A stretch of 42,717 nt of DNA from DATBLE01 sp046732255 (GTDB taxonomy: Bacteria; Actinomycetota; Thermoleophilia; Gaiellales; Gaiellaceae): positions 1-42,717 of the forward strand of contig JBKPMR010000013.1 in NCBI GenBank assembly GCA_046732255.1, given 5' to 3'. Below the pieces are notes generated by a model. That model worked only from the letters and a program-made list of their open reading frames with translations. It searched no databases and was not told the DNA's origin. Position numbers and translations under genes: made by a program. This document shows positions 1 to 7,899 of this stretch, piece by piece; the stretch's first letter is position 1, and every line of letters begins with the position of its first letter.

Positions 1-222
1 ATTGTCCCCCCTTCGGTCGTTGAGCGGACAGAAGTGCGATGGCGAGGGACGATTGCCACGGTCGTGGCCGAACGCTACCGCTCCAGTAATAGCCGCACGG
101 AGGCTTTGATCCAGGTCGGCCTCCGCGAACATGGGTACGACCTCGACGATCCCCGGACATCGAATTTGGGGACTCCTGTAAAGGCGAGAGATGGAGGGGC
201 GAAGTCCGGTGCTACAGCCTGA
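1..222 (+). CDS. possible 3' end of a gene cut by the window edge
   Basis: The frame is open from base 1 to a TGA at 220-222 and reads about 73 residues, including a plausible amphipathic stretch around bases 70-150. It would overlap the start of the glycosyltransferase at 191 by 32 bases. No domain is recognised. It could be the tail of another surface-glycan gene, or chance, since long open frames are common at this GC content. Confidence 0.25.
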   Translation: MVPPSVVERTEVRWRGTIATVVAERYRSSNSRTEALIQVGLREHGYDLDDPRTSNLGTPVKARDGGAKSGATA

Positions 223-1054
223 CGGTTCGACTGCGACGACGCCCGAGGCTGATGCGGGACGAGAGACAACCACCGAGCTACATTTCGTCGCATTTCACTT
301 CGAGCCGAGCGCAGCCGCCCTTGCACGAATCCCCACCAGCTGTCGCGATGCGGATTACCGACTTCTTCTCGCTACCCTTTTTCGCTCAGCTTGGCTGTTT
401 CACCCGGGTGCCAAGGCGGCCATACTCTCCGACGAGCGAACACCACTCGACTCGTTGTCGCCGCAGATCGACATCATTCGCGGTTTGGTCGATCCCGATC
501 GTGTCCTCTACAGCCGGCGTCTAGCCCAAATCGATTACGTCTTGCATCATGCTGGCGAGTCGCCGGTCGTCTTTCTCGACGCCGATATGATCGTCAATGG
601 CGATCTCAAACCCGTCGTGGCCGAGGAGTTCGATGTCGCCCTGACCTACCGCGATCATCGCCGAACACCGATCAACGGTGGCGCCTGCTTCATAAAAGGC
701 GGTGCTGAGGGAGCCGGTCGACGCTTCTTGGAGCGTGTCCAATCGATCTACGCCAAGAAATTTTCGGCCGAACAGGACTGGTGGGGAGAACAGCGAGCTC
801 TGATCGCGGCCGTGGGCCACGACCGATTCAAGCTGCGGCCTCACGACGTCATCGATGTCGATGGCGTCCGCATTCTGTTGCTTCCCTGCGACAGCTACAA
901 CTTCTCGCCGGAGAACGACGATCATGCGATCAGCCGCGAGCTTGGCGACAAGCGGATCCTGCATTTCAAGGGCGAGCGCAAGCGACTGATGCCCATGTAT
1001 TGGGAGAAATACCTCGATCCGCTGTCATCGTCGAACGTCGGATCAATGACCTAG
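191..1054 (+). CDS. GT8-like glycosyltransferase (GT-A fold)
   Basis: A 287-residue cytoplasmic protein without membrane segments. What is seen: a DAD triad at residues 130-132 after a hydrophobic strand (the metal and nucleotide-sugar site of GT-A enzymes), an INGGACFIK block near 161-169 in the position where GT8 enzymes have an asparagine-glycine motif, and a C-terminal HFKGERK close to the HxxGxxK motif that ends GT8 domains. Family knowledge says such enzymes transfer a sugar from a nucleotide donor; donor and acceptor cannot be told. The start is ATG 191 behind AAGGCGAGAG; the first 28 residues are low-complexity, so a later start is possible. The TAG stop opens a palindrome of the GGGACNGTCCC family. 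The next gene is convergent 23 bases away. Confidence 0.7.
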   Translation: MEGRSPVLQPDGSTATTPEADAGRETTTELHFVAFHFEPSAAALARIPTSCRDADYRLLLATLFRSAWLFHPGAKAAILSDERTPLDSLSPQIDIIRGLVDPDRVLYSRRLAQIDYVLHHAGESPVVFLDADMIVNGDLKPVVAEEFDVALTYRDHRRTPINGGACFIKGGAEGAGRRFLERVQSIYAKKFSAEQDWWGEQRALIAAVGHDRFKLRPHDVIDVDGVRILLLPCDSYNFSPENDDHAISRELGDKRILHFKGERKRLMPMYWEKYLDPLSSSNVGSMT

Positions 1055-1065
1055 GGACCGTCTCC
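1054..1065. repeat. degenerate GGGACNGTCCC palindrome at a stop codon
   Basis: GGGACCGTCTCC starts on the last base of the TAG stop of the upstream glycosyltransferase and lies in the 23-base gap between two convergent genes. It matches the dispersed family at 10136, 12143, 12215, 30781, 31169, 33513 and 39441, with one arm base changed. A role in ending both transcripts is inferred from position only. Confidence 0.45.
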
Positions 1066-1077
1066 GCGCACGAGAAC

Positions 1078-2283
1078 TCAAGGGAGGACGGTAAAGACGC
1101 CGACGGACTCGGCCGTCCCACCGGCGGTAGTGACCGAGATTGCCCCGCTCGCCGCTCCCTTCGGGACCTTCACTCGAACCTGGGTGGCAGAGAGGACCTT
1201 GATGCTCGTACGCTGCCCACCGACCGTCGCTGCAGTCGCACCCGCAAGGCTCTTGCCGCTGACGAACACCTTCATTCCGGGTCTGCCGCTCTCGGGCGAG
1301 AACGAATCGATGACTGGCTGTACGGCGAAGGCCGGCCCCGTCAGCGTCCCGTAGGGACTAATGACCCCGATCCGCCCGGTGCGACCGTCATCGGGGACGA
1401 TCGCGGTGAGCTGCCCAGGGCCGTCGTGCGCGAAGCTCGCGGAGGCGCCGCCGAAGGTGATTCCGGTCACGTTATCGAAGGCGGTGCCGGTGAGAATCAC
1501 CGAAGTTCCGGGCTGTCCCTCGGCCTGGCTTACGCCGCTTACACGCGGGAACGCTTGGTTGAGCGACCACCAGGCGTCTGCGAATCGGCCGCCAAGGGTC
1601 TTGTACGAATCAACCTTGAAGTGGCCGTCTGGCTGAAGCAGCAGGTCAATGCTCGGGACGAGCGTCACCGATGGAAGCTCGGCGGCTGCCTCCGCCTGCG
1701 CGTCCCTGACCTGTTGTGCGAAGGGTTGGTCGATGTTGCCGATCTGGCCGAGCACGAACGGCACAGGCCCGAAATCCTTCTCGAAAGCATCCTCGACCAC
1801 CTTGAAGCGCTGCAGCCAGTGGCTGGCGCCGCCACTAGTATGCGCCTCGTACTCGCCCTGGAGAAAGACCAAGCCCGCGACAGAACCGCCCGCCGCCCGG
1901 GCCTCCCGCTTGCATGCCTCGTACCGCGAATGGCCAGGCAGCCAGACCGAGATCGAGGTCGCGCCCCGGGCGCACATGACGAGGCCGACGATCGTCCCCG
2001 TTGGCTCATGCGAGAGAATCCCCAGGCCAAAGGTCATACCCGGGCCTACGCCACGCCTCGAGTCGTTCGAGGGCCCCAGCGGATCCTGCGCCACCTCCCA
2101 AGCGCCGTCCCTGAAAAGGAGGAGGTTCGGGTCGACCGGACCCGTCCCGTCGCTGATCGGCTGGCCCCGCCCGACCATGTTCGACTGGCCGGCGAGTACG
2201 AACACGTAGATGTTCGGCCCCGCCACGCTCCCCGACGGGATCGTGACGGCCAGCACCGCGAGTAGGAACGCGATGATCCTCAA
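1078..2283 (-). CDS. secreted SASA-type SGNH carbohydrate esterase with two IPT/TIG domains
   Basis: The start is taken at TTG 2283, directly behind a strong GGGAGGGAAGGA ribosome site (2285-2296). It gives 401 residues and opens with a clean signal peptide (RIIAFLLAVLAV...). An upstream extension lacks sense. Residues about 25-250 carry AGQSNMVGRG, the nucleophile block of the sialate O-acetylesterase (SASA, carbohydrate esterase family 6) group, then FLQGEYEA where the family has its QGE block, and a later GHFKVDSY that can supply the catalytic His. Residues about 255-400 form two IPT/TIG immunoglobulin-like domains (each with GxPGxxVxxxG). Inferred role: extracellular removal of acetyl or other ester groups from polysaccharide, the TIG domains acting as spacer or binder. 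Substrate unknown. Confidence 0.8.
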   Translation of the reverse strand: MRIIAFLLAVLAVTIPSGSVAGPNIYVFVLAGQSNMVGRGQPISDGTGPVDPNLLLFRDGAWEVAQDPLGPSNDSRRGVGPGMTFGLGILSHEPTGTIVGLVMCARGATSISVWLPGHSRYEACKREARAAGGSVAGLVFLQGEYEAHTSGGASHWLQRFKVVEDAFEKDFGPVPFVLGQIGNIDQPFAQQVRDAQAEAAAELPSVTLVPSIDLLLQPDGHFKVDSYKTLGGRFADAWWSLNQAFPRVSGVSQAEGQPGTSVILTGTAFDNVTGITFGGASASFAHDGPGQLTAIVPDDGRTGRIGVISPYGTLTGPAFAVQPVIDSFSPESGRPGMKVFVSGKSLAGATAATVGGQRTSIKVLSATQVRVKVPKGAASGAISVTTAGGTAESVGVFTVLP

Positions 2284-2593
2284 ATCCTTCCCTCCCTGCA
2301 AAGGGATTCTCGGTGGTGCCGCGACTGCCGTCAATCTTTGAAGAACTACGTGCGATCCGCTGCTTGGCCCGCAGGCGCCTGATGACACACCCGGTCGTTC
2401 CTAACTACAGGGCGTCGAGATAGGCACCGAGGTGCAACGCCAGCGAGAGTTCCGGCATATTCGACACTCGTGACCCGCATGGTTGAGCCAGATCGGCTCG
2501 ACTGGCATACGGGATCGACCCTGGTCGGCCGCGCCCCGTTTACGAGCCGTTTACCTGGACCAGTGGGCAAGGTGACAGCTTCCTGAGCCCGAG
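2284..2593. other. 310-base stretch without a recognised gene
   Basis: It holds the ribosome site of the esterase at 2285-2296 and, beyond it, no open frame with family resemblance, RNA gene or clear hairpin. It may be decayed remains of the monooxygenase fragment that follows at 2594-2944. Confidence 0.5.
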
Positions 2594-2944
2594 CTACAGC
2601 GAGCCTCGATCGAGCGGGTTGCGCCTCACGAGGGCTTGGAACTGGTAACGGCAGCGTTCCTGGTGAGCGATCTCGCCGGCGCCGTCGAGATAGCGCACCC
2701 AGATCGCCGAGACGCGCATCTCCGCGGTCGTCGCCCCGGCCCGCTCGACGAGGTACCGGATGGTCGCCGGGTGGAGGACGATCCCACCGCCACGGCCTTC
2801 GAGCACGCCGGGCGAGCGCTCGAAGACGTCCACGTCCCAGCCGGCGTCGCGAAGCAGCAGGGCCGCCGTCAAACCGCCGATCGATCCCCCGACCACGGCA
2901 GCCCGCACGGCGACGAGTAGCGCGATCTTGACTGCCAGCTTCAT
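2594..2944 (-). pseudogene. truncated copy of the FAD monooxygenase N-terminus
   Basis: From base 2906 down to about 2640 this is a copy of the first 90 codons of the complete monooxygenase at 3061-4209, in the same orientation. About 9 of 90 residues differ, so the peptides are about 90% identical. The Rossmann GGSIGG loop is intact. Beyond the shared segment the frame runs into about 15 unrelated residues and stops, so substrate-binding and second FAD motifs are absent and no working enzyme is expected. An ATG at 2944 adds 12 unrelated residues in front. The divergence argues for an old tandem duplication followed by deletion, or the remnant of a second paralogue, not an assembly echo. Confidence 0.8.
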
Positions 2945-3060
2945 GTGCCACGACCACGGCTGTGGATAACCAGGTCACGGTATTCCCGCCCTGAGTATCA
3001 GGAATCACCGCGCCGCGAACATGCGTTCGCTATCTCGACCAGCGACGGCTGGCGGGGCTT

Positions 3061-4209
3061 TCAGTCGTCTGCCAACGCGCTGTCGCCGACCCGGTAGAGG
3101 CCGTACGGCAACGGCTCACCGATGCGCCAGCTTCCGTTCTGGAGGCGGGTACCCGCATCGCGCGAGCGTGCTACCGCAGCCGTGCCGAGGGCGATCTGGC
3201 GCTGCGACCATGGGACGAGGGCCTGTGCGATGCCGCCCCGGACCCCGCCGACCGCTCGGGCCAGCGTCCAGGCGTCCTCCGCCGCCTTCGCTGTCCCCGC
3301 CGCGATGTGTGGCCTCGCCGTGAAGGCAGCGTCGCCGATCAGACACGCGTGCCCCGATGCGGTGCGATCGACGGTGAGATCGACGATGACCTGGATGAAC
3401 GGCTCGGCCGTCCCGATCACGATCGTGGCGAGCGCGGTGGGGAGGCTCGACTGTGCCCGGCGGGCAAGCTCCTCCAACCGATCGCGTGGAACCAGACCGC
3501 GAGGAACCGAGGTCGTGAACCGTGTGCCCTCGTCGCCGGTCAGGAGCTCCTCCAGCTCTGCGCCCGATCTCGCGTTCCAGTACCACAGCCAGTTCACGAG
3601 CCGGCCGGGAATGGGATAGGTGATGAAGTGGCCGGCCGGGAGCACGTGGTAGGTGATCGCGCCGGCCAGTGCCTCGGACGCCGCAGGGTCGATCTGGCCC
3701 TCGTCGACGGTGCCCCGCCAGGCAACGTACCCCGCGTAACGCGGTTCGGCCTCGGGTGCGATGAGGCGGCGGCCAATCGAATTGATCCCGTCAGCGAAGA
3801 CGATCAGGTCGCACGGCACCAACCTGCCCGAGGCGAACTCGAGACCAGGGTCGTCGAAGCCGACGCATTCCTCACCCAGGTGGTACCGCTGTCGTCCGTG
3901 GGCCTCGAGCAGCCGGCGATAGAGGACGTCGTAGGACGTGAAGCGGTACCGGCACCGTTCCTGGTGCGCGATCCTTCCGGCGCCGTCGAGATACCGGACC
4001 CAGGTCACCGAGACGCCGATCTCCGCCGCAGTGGCGCCGACCCGCTCGACCAGATACCGGATCGTCGCCGGGTGCAGCACGATCCCGCCGCCACGGCCCT
4101 CGAGGACGGCGGGGGAGCGCTCGAAGACGTCCACGTCCCAGCCGGCGTCGCGAAGCAGCAGGGCCGCCGTCAAGCCGCCGATCGACCCCCCGACCACGGC
4201 GGCCCGCAC
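3061..4209 (-). CDS. FAD-dependent aromatic-ring monooxygenase (dihydroxypyridine hydroxylase-like)
   Basis: A 382-residue flavoprotein of the PHBH/group A hydroxylase type. Seen: N-terminal Rossmann loop VVGGSIGGL (4-12) with an acidic residue ending strand 2 (VFERS); a DG-type motif FADGINSIGRR near residue 138; and a GDAAFTARPHIAAG block near 292 that binds FAD ribityl/pyrophosphate (usually GDAAH; Phe here). Overall order and length resemble 2,6-dihydroxypyridine 3-hydroxylase relatives. Known chemistry: NAD(P)H- and O2-dependent hydroxylation of an electron-rich ring. The GTG start at 4209 lies one base after the stop of the PhyH-cupin gene, so the two are translationally coupled and probably act on one substrate. 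That substrate is unknown. Confidence 0.8.
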   Translation of the reverse strand: MRAAVVGGSIGGLTAALLLRDAGWDVDVFERSPAVLEGRGGGIVLHPATIRYLVERVGATAAEIGVSVTWVRYLDGAGRIAHQERCRYRFTSYDVLYRRLLEAHGRQRYHLGEECVGFDDPGLEFASGRLVPCDLIVFADGINSIGRRLIAPEAEPRYAGYVAWRGTVDEGQIDPAASEALAGAITYHVLPAGHFITYPIPGRLVNWLWYWNARSGAELEELLTGDEGTRFTTSVPRGLVPRDRLEELARRAQSSLPTALATIVIGTAEPFIQVIVDLTVDRTASGHACLIGDAAFTARPHIAAGTAKAAEDAWTLARAVGGVRGGIAQALVPWSQRQIALGTAAVARSRDAGTRLQNGSWRIGEPLPYGLYRVGDSALADD

Positions 4210-4210
4210 G

Positions 4211-5755
4211 CTAGCGGCCGAGGATCGACTTCAGTCGGCGCTTCCAGTGGCGCGGCGTGACGAGCTCCTCGAGCATCGCTCGAACGGGACCAGGCGCGGC
4301 ACTTGCAAGTGACGTGCTCCCGTGGAGCTCGAAGACGACGTAGCGCGCCTCGCCGGTCCCCACGTTCCGCATGCCGTGCGGCTCGCCGGCGCGGTAGAAG
4401 ATCACGTCGCACGGGACGGCGCGCCCGCCGATCGTCTCCACCTCCCCCTCGAGGACGACGATGGCGACGTCGTACGAATCGACGTGCGGCTCGTACCCTG
4501 CTCCGGGCTCGAGCACGGTGACATGGGCCTGGAGCTTGCGCAGGTACTGCGTCGCCCCGTCGATCAGGACGCCGGGCTCGCCCGCGGTCTCGAACTGCCC
4601 GAAAGACAGCGGTTCGACAGAGGGCGCCGGCTCGCCGCGCCACTTCAGCATCGCGTATGTCGCGGGCTCGGAGCTCGTCGTCCGCAACGTGTGCGCGAAG
4701 CCGGTCGGGTAGTAGACGAACTCGCCCGGGCGGAGCGGCATGGTTCCCCGATCCGGCAGCACGAGCTCGACCTCGCCGGCGAGGAGCAGAAGCAGCTCCT
4801 CCTCGGCGTGCGTGTGCGGAGGATGGGGCGAGTGGCCGGAAGCGAGCACCGATGCGTGGCAGGAGAGGCTGGGGAGGTCGGCGGTCGACCCCGAGAACGC
4901 CGGGTACGGCTTCCAGCCCGTCTTCTCGTCCGGCTCGAGCGGCAGGCGGAGCGGGTGGATCCGGCTCGTCAGCTCCAAGTCGACCCGGACGCCGTTCGCC
5001 GGCGGCGCCGGCACGACTCGATTGGAGCCCACGCGCGCACTGCCGCGGACGATAAGGCACGGCGGCCGCGGTGAATCTAGCTGCCGGAACGGCCAGTCGA
5101 GGTAGCTGAGATCCGCGATGCGGATCGGTGAGTCCGGCGCCGCGTACTGGAGCAGGAGGGCGCGCCTGGTCCGGCGAGAGACGTTGTGCGTGCCGTGCCA
5201 CAACCGTCCGTCGAAGAACACGGCCTCGCCGTCCGTCGTCGCGATCCGGACGAGCTCGCTCGCACTGTCCCGTTCGTGCGCCCAGCTCACGAGCTCGTCG
5301 AGGTCGGTGTCGTCCCGGGCGCGACCATGCTCGTGGCGGACCTGCTGCACGGTGACGCCGAAGCGGTGCGACCCGGACAGCACGAGCAGCGACGACTCCG
5401 GAGTGGTGTGCTCGAGACCGATCCAGACCGAGACGGTCCGGCAGGATGGGTCAGAGGTCTCGATGTCGGAGTGCCAGGGGTGAACGGCCTTCGGGACGCG
5501 TCGCTGGATGCTGGCCCCCCACAGGATCACGTCACCGCCGAGAAGCTCGGAGACGACGTCGAGGATCGCCGGCCGCGTCCCCACCTCGTAGTAGGCGCGC
5601 GACGTCGCCGCCAGCCCCTTCTCCCAGTCGAGCGCCCCCTGCGGACGAAGGTCGACCGCACGCAGGAAGCGCCGGCACTCATCCTTCGACAGCACGCGTA
5701 GCGGACCCCGAAAGCCAGTCTGGGCGAATTGCTCGGAGCCCGTTCCGTCGGTCAC
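4211..5755 (-). CDS. PhyH-like dioxygenase fused to two cupin domains
   Basis: A 514-residue soluble three-domain protein. Residues about 10-240 are phytanoyl-CoA-dioxygenase-like: WHSD at 94-97 supplies His95 and Asp97 of the iron facial triad, LWHGTHN at 186-191 the distal His, and Arg196-198 can bind 2-oxoglutarate. Residues about 290-375 are a cupin with a full motif 1 (His314, His316, Glu320, Gly327) and motif 2 ending in His355. Residues about 400-480 are a second cupin with a reduced metal site (His424, His460). The GTG start 5755 lies 9 bases behind TAGAGT, fitting a leaderless message. It is first in an operon with the FAD monooxygenase. Inferred role: oxidative tailoring of a small molecule with two oxygenases. 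The fusion order is unusual to me. Confidence 0.75.
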   Translation of the reverse strand: MTDGTGSEQFAQTGFRGPLRVLSKDECRRFLRAVDLRPQGALDWEKGLAATSRAYYEVGTRPAILDVVSELLGGDVILWGASIQRRVPKAVHPWHSDIETSDPSCRTVSVWIGLEHTTPESSLLVLSGSHRFGVTVQQVRHEHGRARDDTDLDELVSWAHERDSASELVRIATTDGEAVFFDGRLWHGTHNVSRRTRRALLLQYAAPDSPIRIADLSYLDWPFRQLDSPRPPCLIVRGSARVGSNRVVPAPPANGVRVDLELTSRIHPLRLPLEPDEKTGWKPYPAFSGSTADLPSLSCHASVLASGHSPHPPHTHAEEELLLLLAGEVELVLPDRGTMPLRPGEFVYYPTGFAHTLRTTSSEPATYAMLKWRGEPAPSVEPLSFGQFETAGEPGVLIDGATQYLRKLQAHVTVLEPGAGYEPHVDSYDVAIVVLEGEVETIGGRAVPCDVIFYRAGEPHGMRNVGTGEARYVVFELHGSTSLASAAPGPVRAMLEELVTPRHWKRRLKSILGR

Positions 5756-5877
5756 GCCCGGCCGACTCTAGCCTGCTAACCCGTTTGGGGGATCCGACAG
5801 GCCAAGCCGCAGGTTTCCTCCGGTCTCGGCATCTACTTGTCTAACGAAAGTCTGCGAGTCAGCCGAAAAGGGGGAAC

Positions 5878-6321
5878 ATGAACGAGAGACGACGCATCGA
5901 CCTGAAGCGCGCGAGAGCGGTGTTCGGGTCCGGCGCGGCGATCGCCGTGCTGCTCGCGGGCGGCGTCCTGGTCGCGAACGCGCTCGCCGCCAAGCCGAAG
6001 AGTCATGTTGCGACCACGACCACGACGTCCACGACCGTGCCGGCGACGGGGAAGGTGACGATCTGTCACCACACACACTCGAAGAAGAACCCCGGCGTCA
6101 CGATCACGATCAACGTGCACGCGTGGAAGGCGCACCAGAAGCACGGTGACACCGTCGGCGCCTGCCCGGCGACTACGACCACGACGACGACGACCACCAC
6201 GGCCTCGACGACGACCACCACGGCGTCGACGACGACCACCACCGCCGCTGCGCCGACATCGCACGGCAAGAGCGGTGAGCACGGCAAGTCCGGAGAGCAC
6301 GGCAACCCCCACGGTCACTAG
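5878..6321 (+). CDS. small exported Thr-rich protein with a CHxT-type cysteine domain
   Basis: 147 residues. Residues about 17-38 form a signal or anchor helix after a basic start (ERRRIDLKRAR). Residues 61-96 form a compact domain running from KVTICHHTHSKKN to KHGDTVGAC, with two Cys and several His, a small domain seen in many secreted bacterial proteins and of unknown function. It is flanked by threonine runs and followed by a His/Gly/Lys tail (GKSGEHG twice). The ATG is preceded by AAAAGGGGGAAC, a good ribosome site. A strong hairpin follows at 6358, then the sigma factor gene. It may be a wall-spanning or metal-binding surface protein; His-rich tail and cysteines suggest metal, which is inference. 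Confidence 0.65.
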   Translation: MNERRRIDLKRARAVFGSGAAIAVLLAGGVLVANALAAKPKSHVATTTTTSTTVPATGKVTICHHTHSKKNPGVTITINVHAWKAHQKHGDTVGACPATTTTTTTTTTASTTTTTASTTTTTAAAPTSHGKSGEHGKSGEHGNPHGH

Positions 6322-6357
6322 ACAGCTGGCAACCACTCGTGAACCCGTGGGAGAGGC

Positions 6358-6388
6358 GAGAGGCGGGGGAGACCCCGCCTCTCCCTTT
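6358..6388 (+). terminator. intrinsic terminator-like hairpin
   Basis: A perfect 11-base stem (GAGAGGCGGGG / CCCCGCCTCTC) with a GAGA loop, followed by CCTTT. It stands 36 bases after the Thr-rich gene and 42 before the sigma factor start, so it should limit read-through. Confidence 0.7.
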
Positions 6389-6430
6389 GCGCGCGGAGAC
6401 GTTCGACCGGAGAATCCGCTATACAGCAGC

Positions 6431-7840
6431 ATGGCGGGGGGCTCGGGACGGCCTGTCTCGGCTGATCGCTCCTTCGAGCGGCTGTACCAGCGACACGTCG
6501 AGGACGTGTACCGGTATGCCCTCGCAGTGCTCGCGAACCGCTCGGATGCGGAGGACGTCACCCAGACGACCTTCCTCAACGCGTACCGGTCGTACCGATC
6601 CGGGACCCTCCCGGCGAAGCCGCTCAACTGGCTGATCTCCATCGCCCACAACGTCTGCCGTCAGCGCTTTCGCTCGGCGGCACGGCGTCCACCCGAGGTG
6701 GCGCTCGACGCCCGGTTGGCCGCGGTCGAAGAGAACGGGGAGCGCTTCCGGGCCGAGGACATCCGTCGAGCGCTCGCTGCGCTCACGTTCGCCCAGCGGT
6801 CGGCGCTCGCCCTCCGCGAGCTCGAGGGCCGCTCCTACCGCGAGATCGCCGAGGCGCTCGAGCTCAGCGAGGGCGCGGTCGAGACGCTGATCTTCCGGGC
6901 GCGCAAGGCCTTCCGAGAGCAGCTCGAGGGAACGCTCACGTGCAGCGAGGCCGAGCAGGCGATCTCGCGGCAGCTCGACGGTGCCCTCGAGCGCGGCGAG
7001 CGCGGCGCTCTCCGGTCGCACCTGCGCGAGTGCGAGGAATGCTCGCTCCTCGCCCGGCGGTTCCGGGCACAGCGGTCCGCCTTCAAGCGGTTCGTCCTCG
7101 TGCCGCTGCCTCAGTCGCTCGCGAGCTTCTCGGCAGGAGGTTCGGGTGCCGCTGCGGGCGGGGCCGCGGTCGGCGCCGGCCTCGGGTTCAAGGCGCTCGC
7201 GCTCGGCTCGGCTGCGATCGTCGCCGTCGGCGTGACGACGGGCGAGGTGGTCACGCACTTCGGGGGGCGGCCCGCAAAGGCGCCGACACCTGCCGCACAC
7301 CACTCCGCGACGCCGTCGGCGCATCCGGCTGCCGCGGCTCCAGGCCGAGTGGTTTCGGCGGCCGCCGGGGCGCAGGTGGCGGCGGTCCGACGCGCACCGG
7401 CCGCGCGCAACGCCGCGTCCTCCCGCGTCCGAGGCAAGCGCACCCATCACCGTGTGCAGCGGCCCAAGCCGGCGCATCCTCTGCATCCGGCGGCGGGGCC
7501 TGCGCACGTCACAGAAGCGCAGGTCGTCACTCATCCCGTGTCCCAGGGAAACAGCGGACACAGTGAGGCCTCACCCGCGCCGAAGCACGTGACGCACACA
7601 GTCAAGCCGAAGGCCACCCGGCATCCGAAACAGGTCGAGCAGGCCGCTCGTCGCGCGACGCACCCAGCGCCGAGGGAGCATCCGGACGCGGGCTCGCACG
7701 GAGTGAGCGCGTCGAGCCCGAAGCAGGCATCTCCAGGAACCGATCCAGGCCCTTCCGCCGACCAGGCGAAGGAGACCGGTAAACCCGCCGACACCCCCGC
7801 CGGGCCCGATTCCCAGGGGCAAGGGAAGGAGAAGCACTAG
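6431..7840 (+). CDS. ECF sigma factor fused to a zinc anti-sigma domain, membrane helix and long external tail
   Basis: 469 residues from ATG 6431; the open frame extends upstream but through the Thr-rich gene and terminator, so it is not used. Residues 14-85 are sigma region 2 (SDAEDVTQTTFLNAYRSY), 105-165 region 4 (helix-turn-helix around SYREIAEALELSEGAVETLIFRARKAF). Residues 171-204 carry a zinc anti-sigma motif: Cys171 and H197-xxx-C201-xx-C204. Residues about 236-272 form one membrane helix, then about 195 residues rich in Ala, Pro, His, Lys and Thr that should lie outside. Actinobacterial ECF groups with membrane C-terminal extensions are known. Here sensor, anti-sigma and sigma are one chain, so activation probably needs proteolytic release. 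The target promoter is not known. Confidence 0.8.
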   Translation: MAGGSGRPVSADRSFERLYQRHVEDVYRYALAVLANRSDAEDVTQTTFLNAYRSYRSGTLPAKPLNWLISIAHNVCRQRFRSAARRPPEVALDARLAAVEENGERFRAEDIRRALAALTFAQRSALALRELEGRSYREIAEALELSEGAVETLIFRARKAFREQLEGTLTCSEAEQAISRQLDGALERGERGALRSHLRECEECSLLARRFRAQRSAFKRFVLVPLPQSLASFSAGGSGAAAGGAAVGAGLGFKALALGSAAIVAVGVTTGEVVTHFGGRPAKAPTPAAHHSATPSAHPAAAAPGRVVSAAAGAQVAAVRRAPAARNAASSRVRGKRTHHRVQRPKPAHPLHPAAGPAHVTEAQVVTHPVSQGNSGHSEASPAPKHVTHTVKPKATRHPKQVEQAARRATHPAPREHPDAGSHGVSASSPKQASPGTDPGPSADQAKETGKPADTPAGPDSQGQGKEKH

Positions 7841-7899
7841 CAGGTAGCGGCGGAGGGGGGATCTGCCGCTTGACAGGCCTCCGCTACATTCCTTGCGCC

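Noticed and set aside
6170..6245. Short ACG/ACC repeats as a CRISPR or satellite array
   Set aside because: They are threonine codons in a secreted linker, with no spacer structure. No CRISPR array is present in the window.
7870..7899. TTG start 30 bases ahead of the sulfotransferase start, and TTGACA there as a -35 box
   Set aside because: TTGACA and TACATT are only 9 bases apart, too close for a promoter pair; the GTG at 7900 has better spacing to TACATT.
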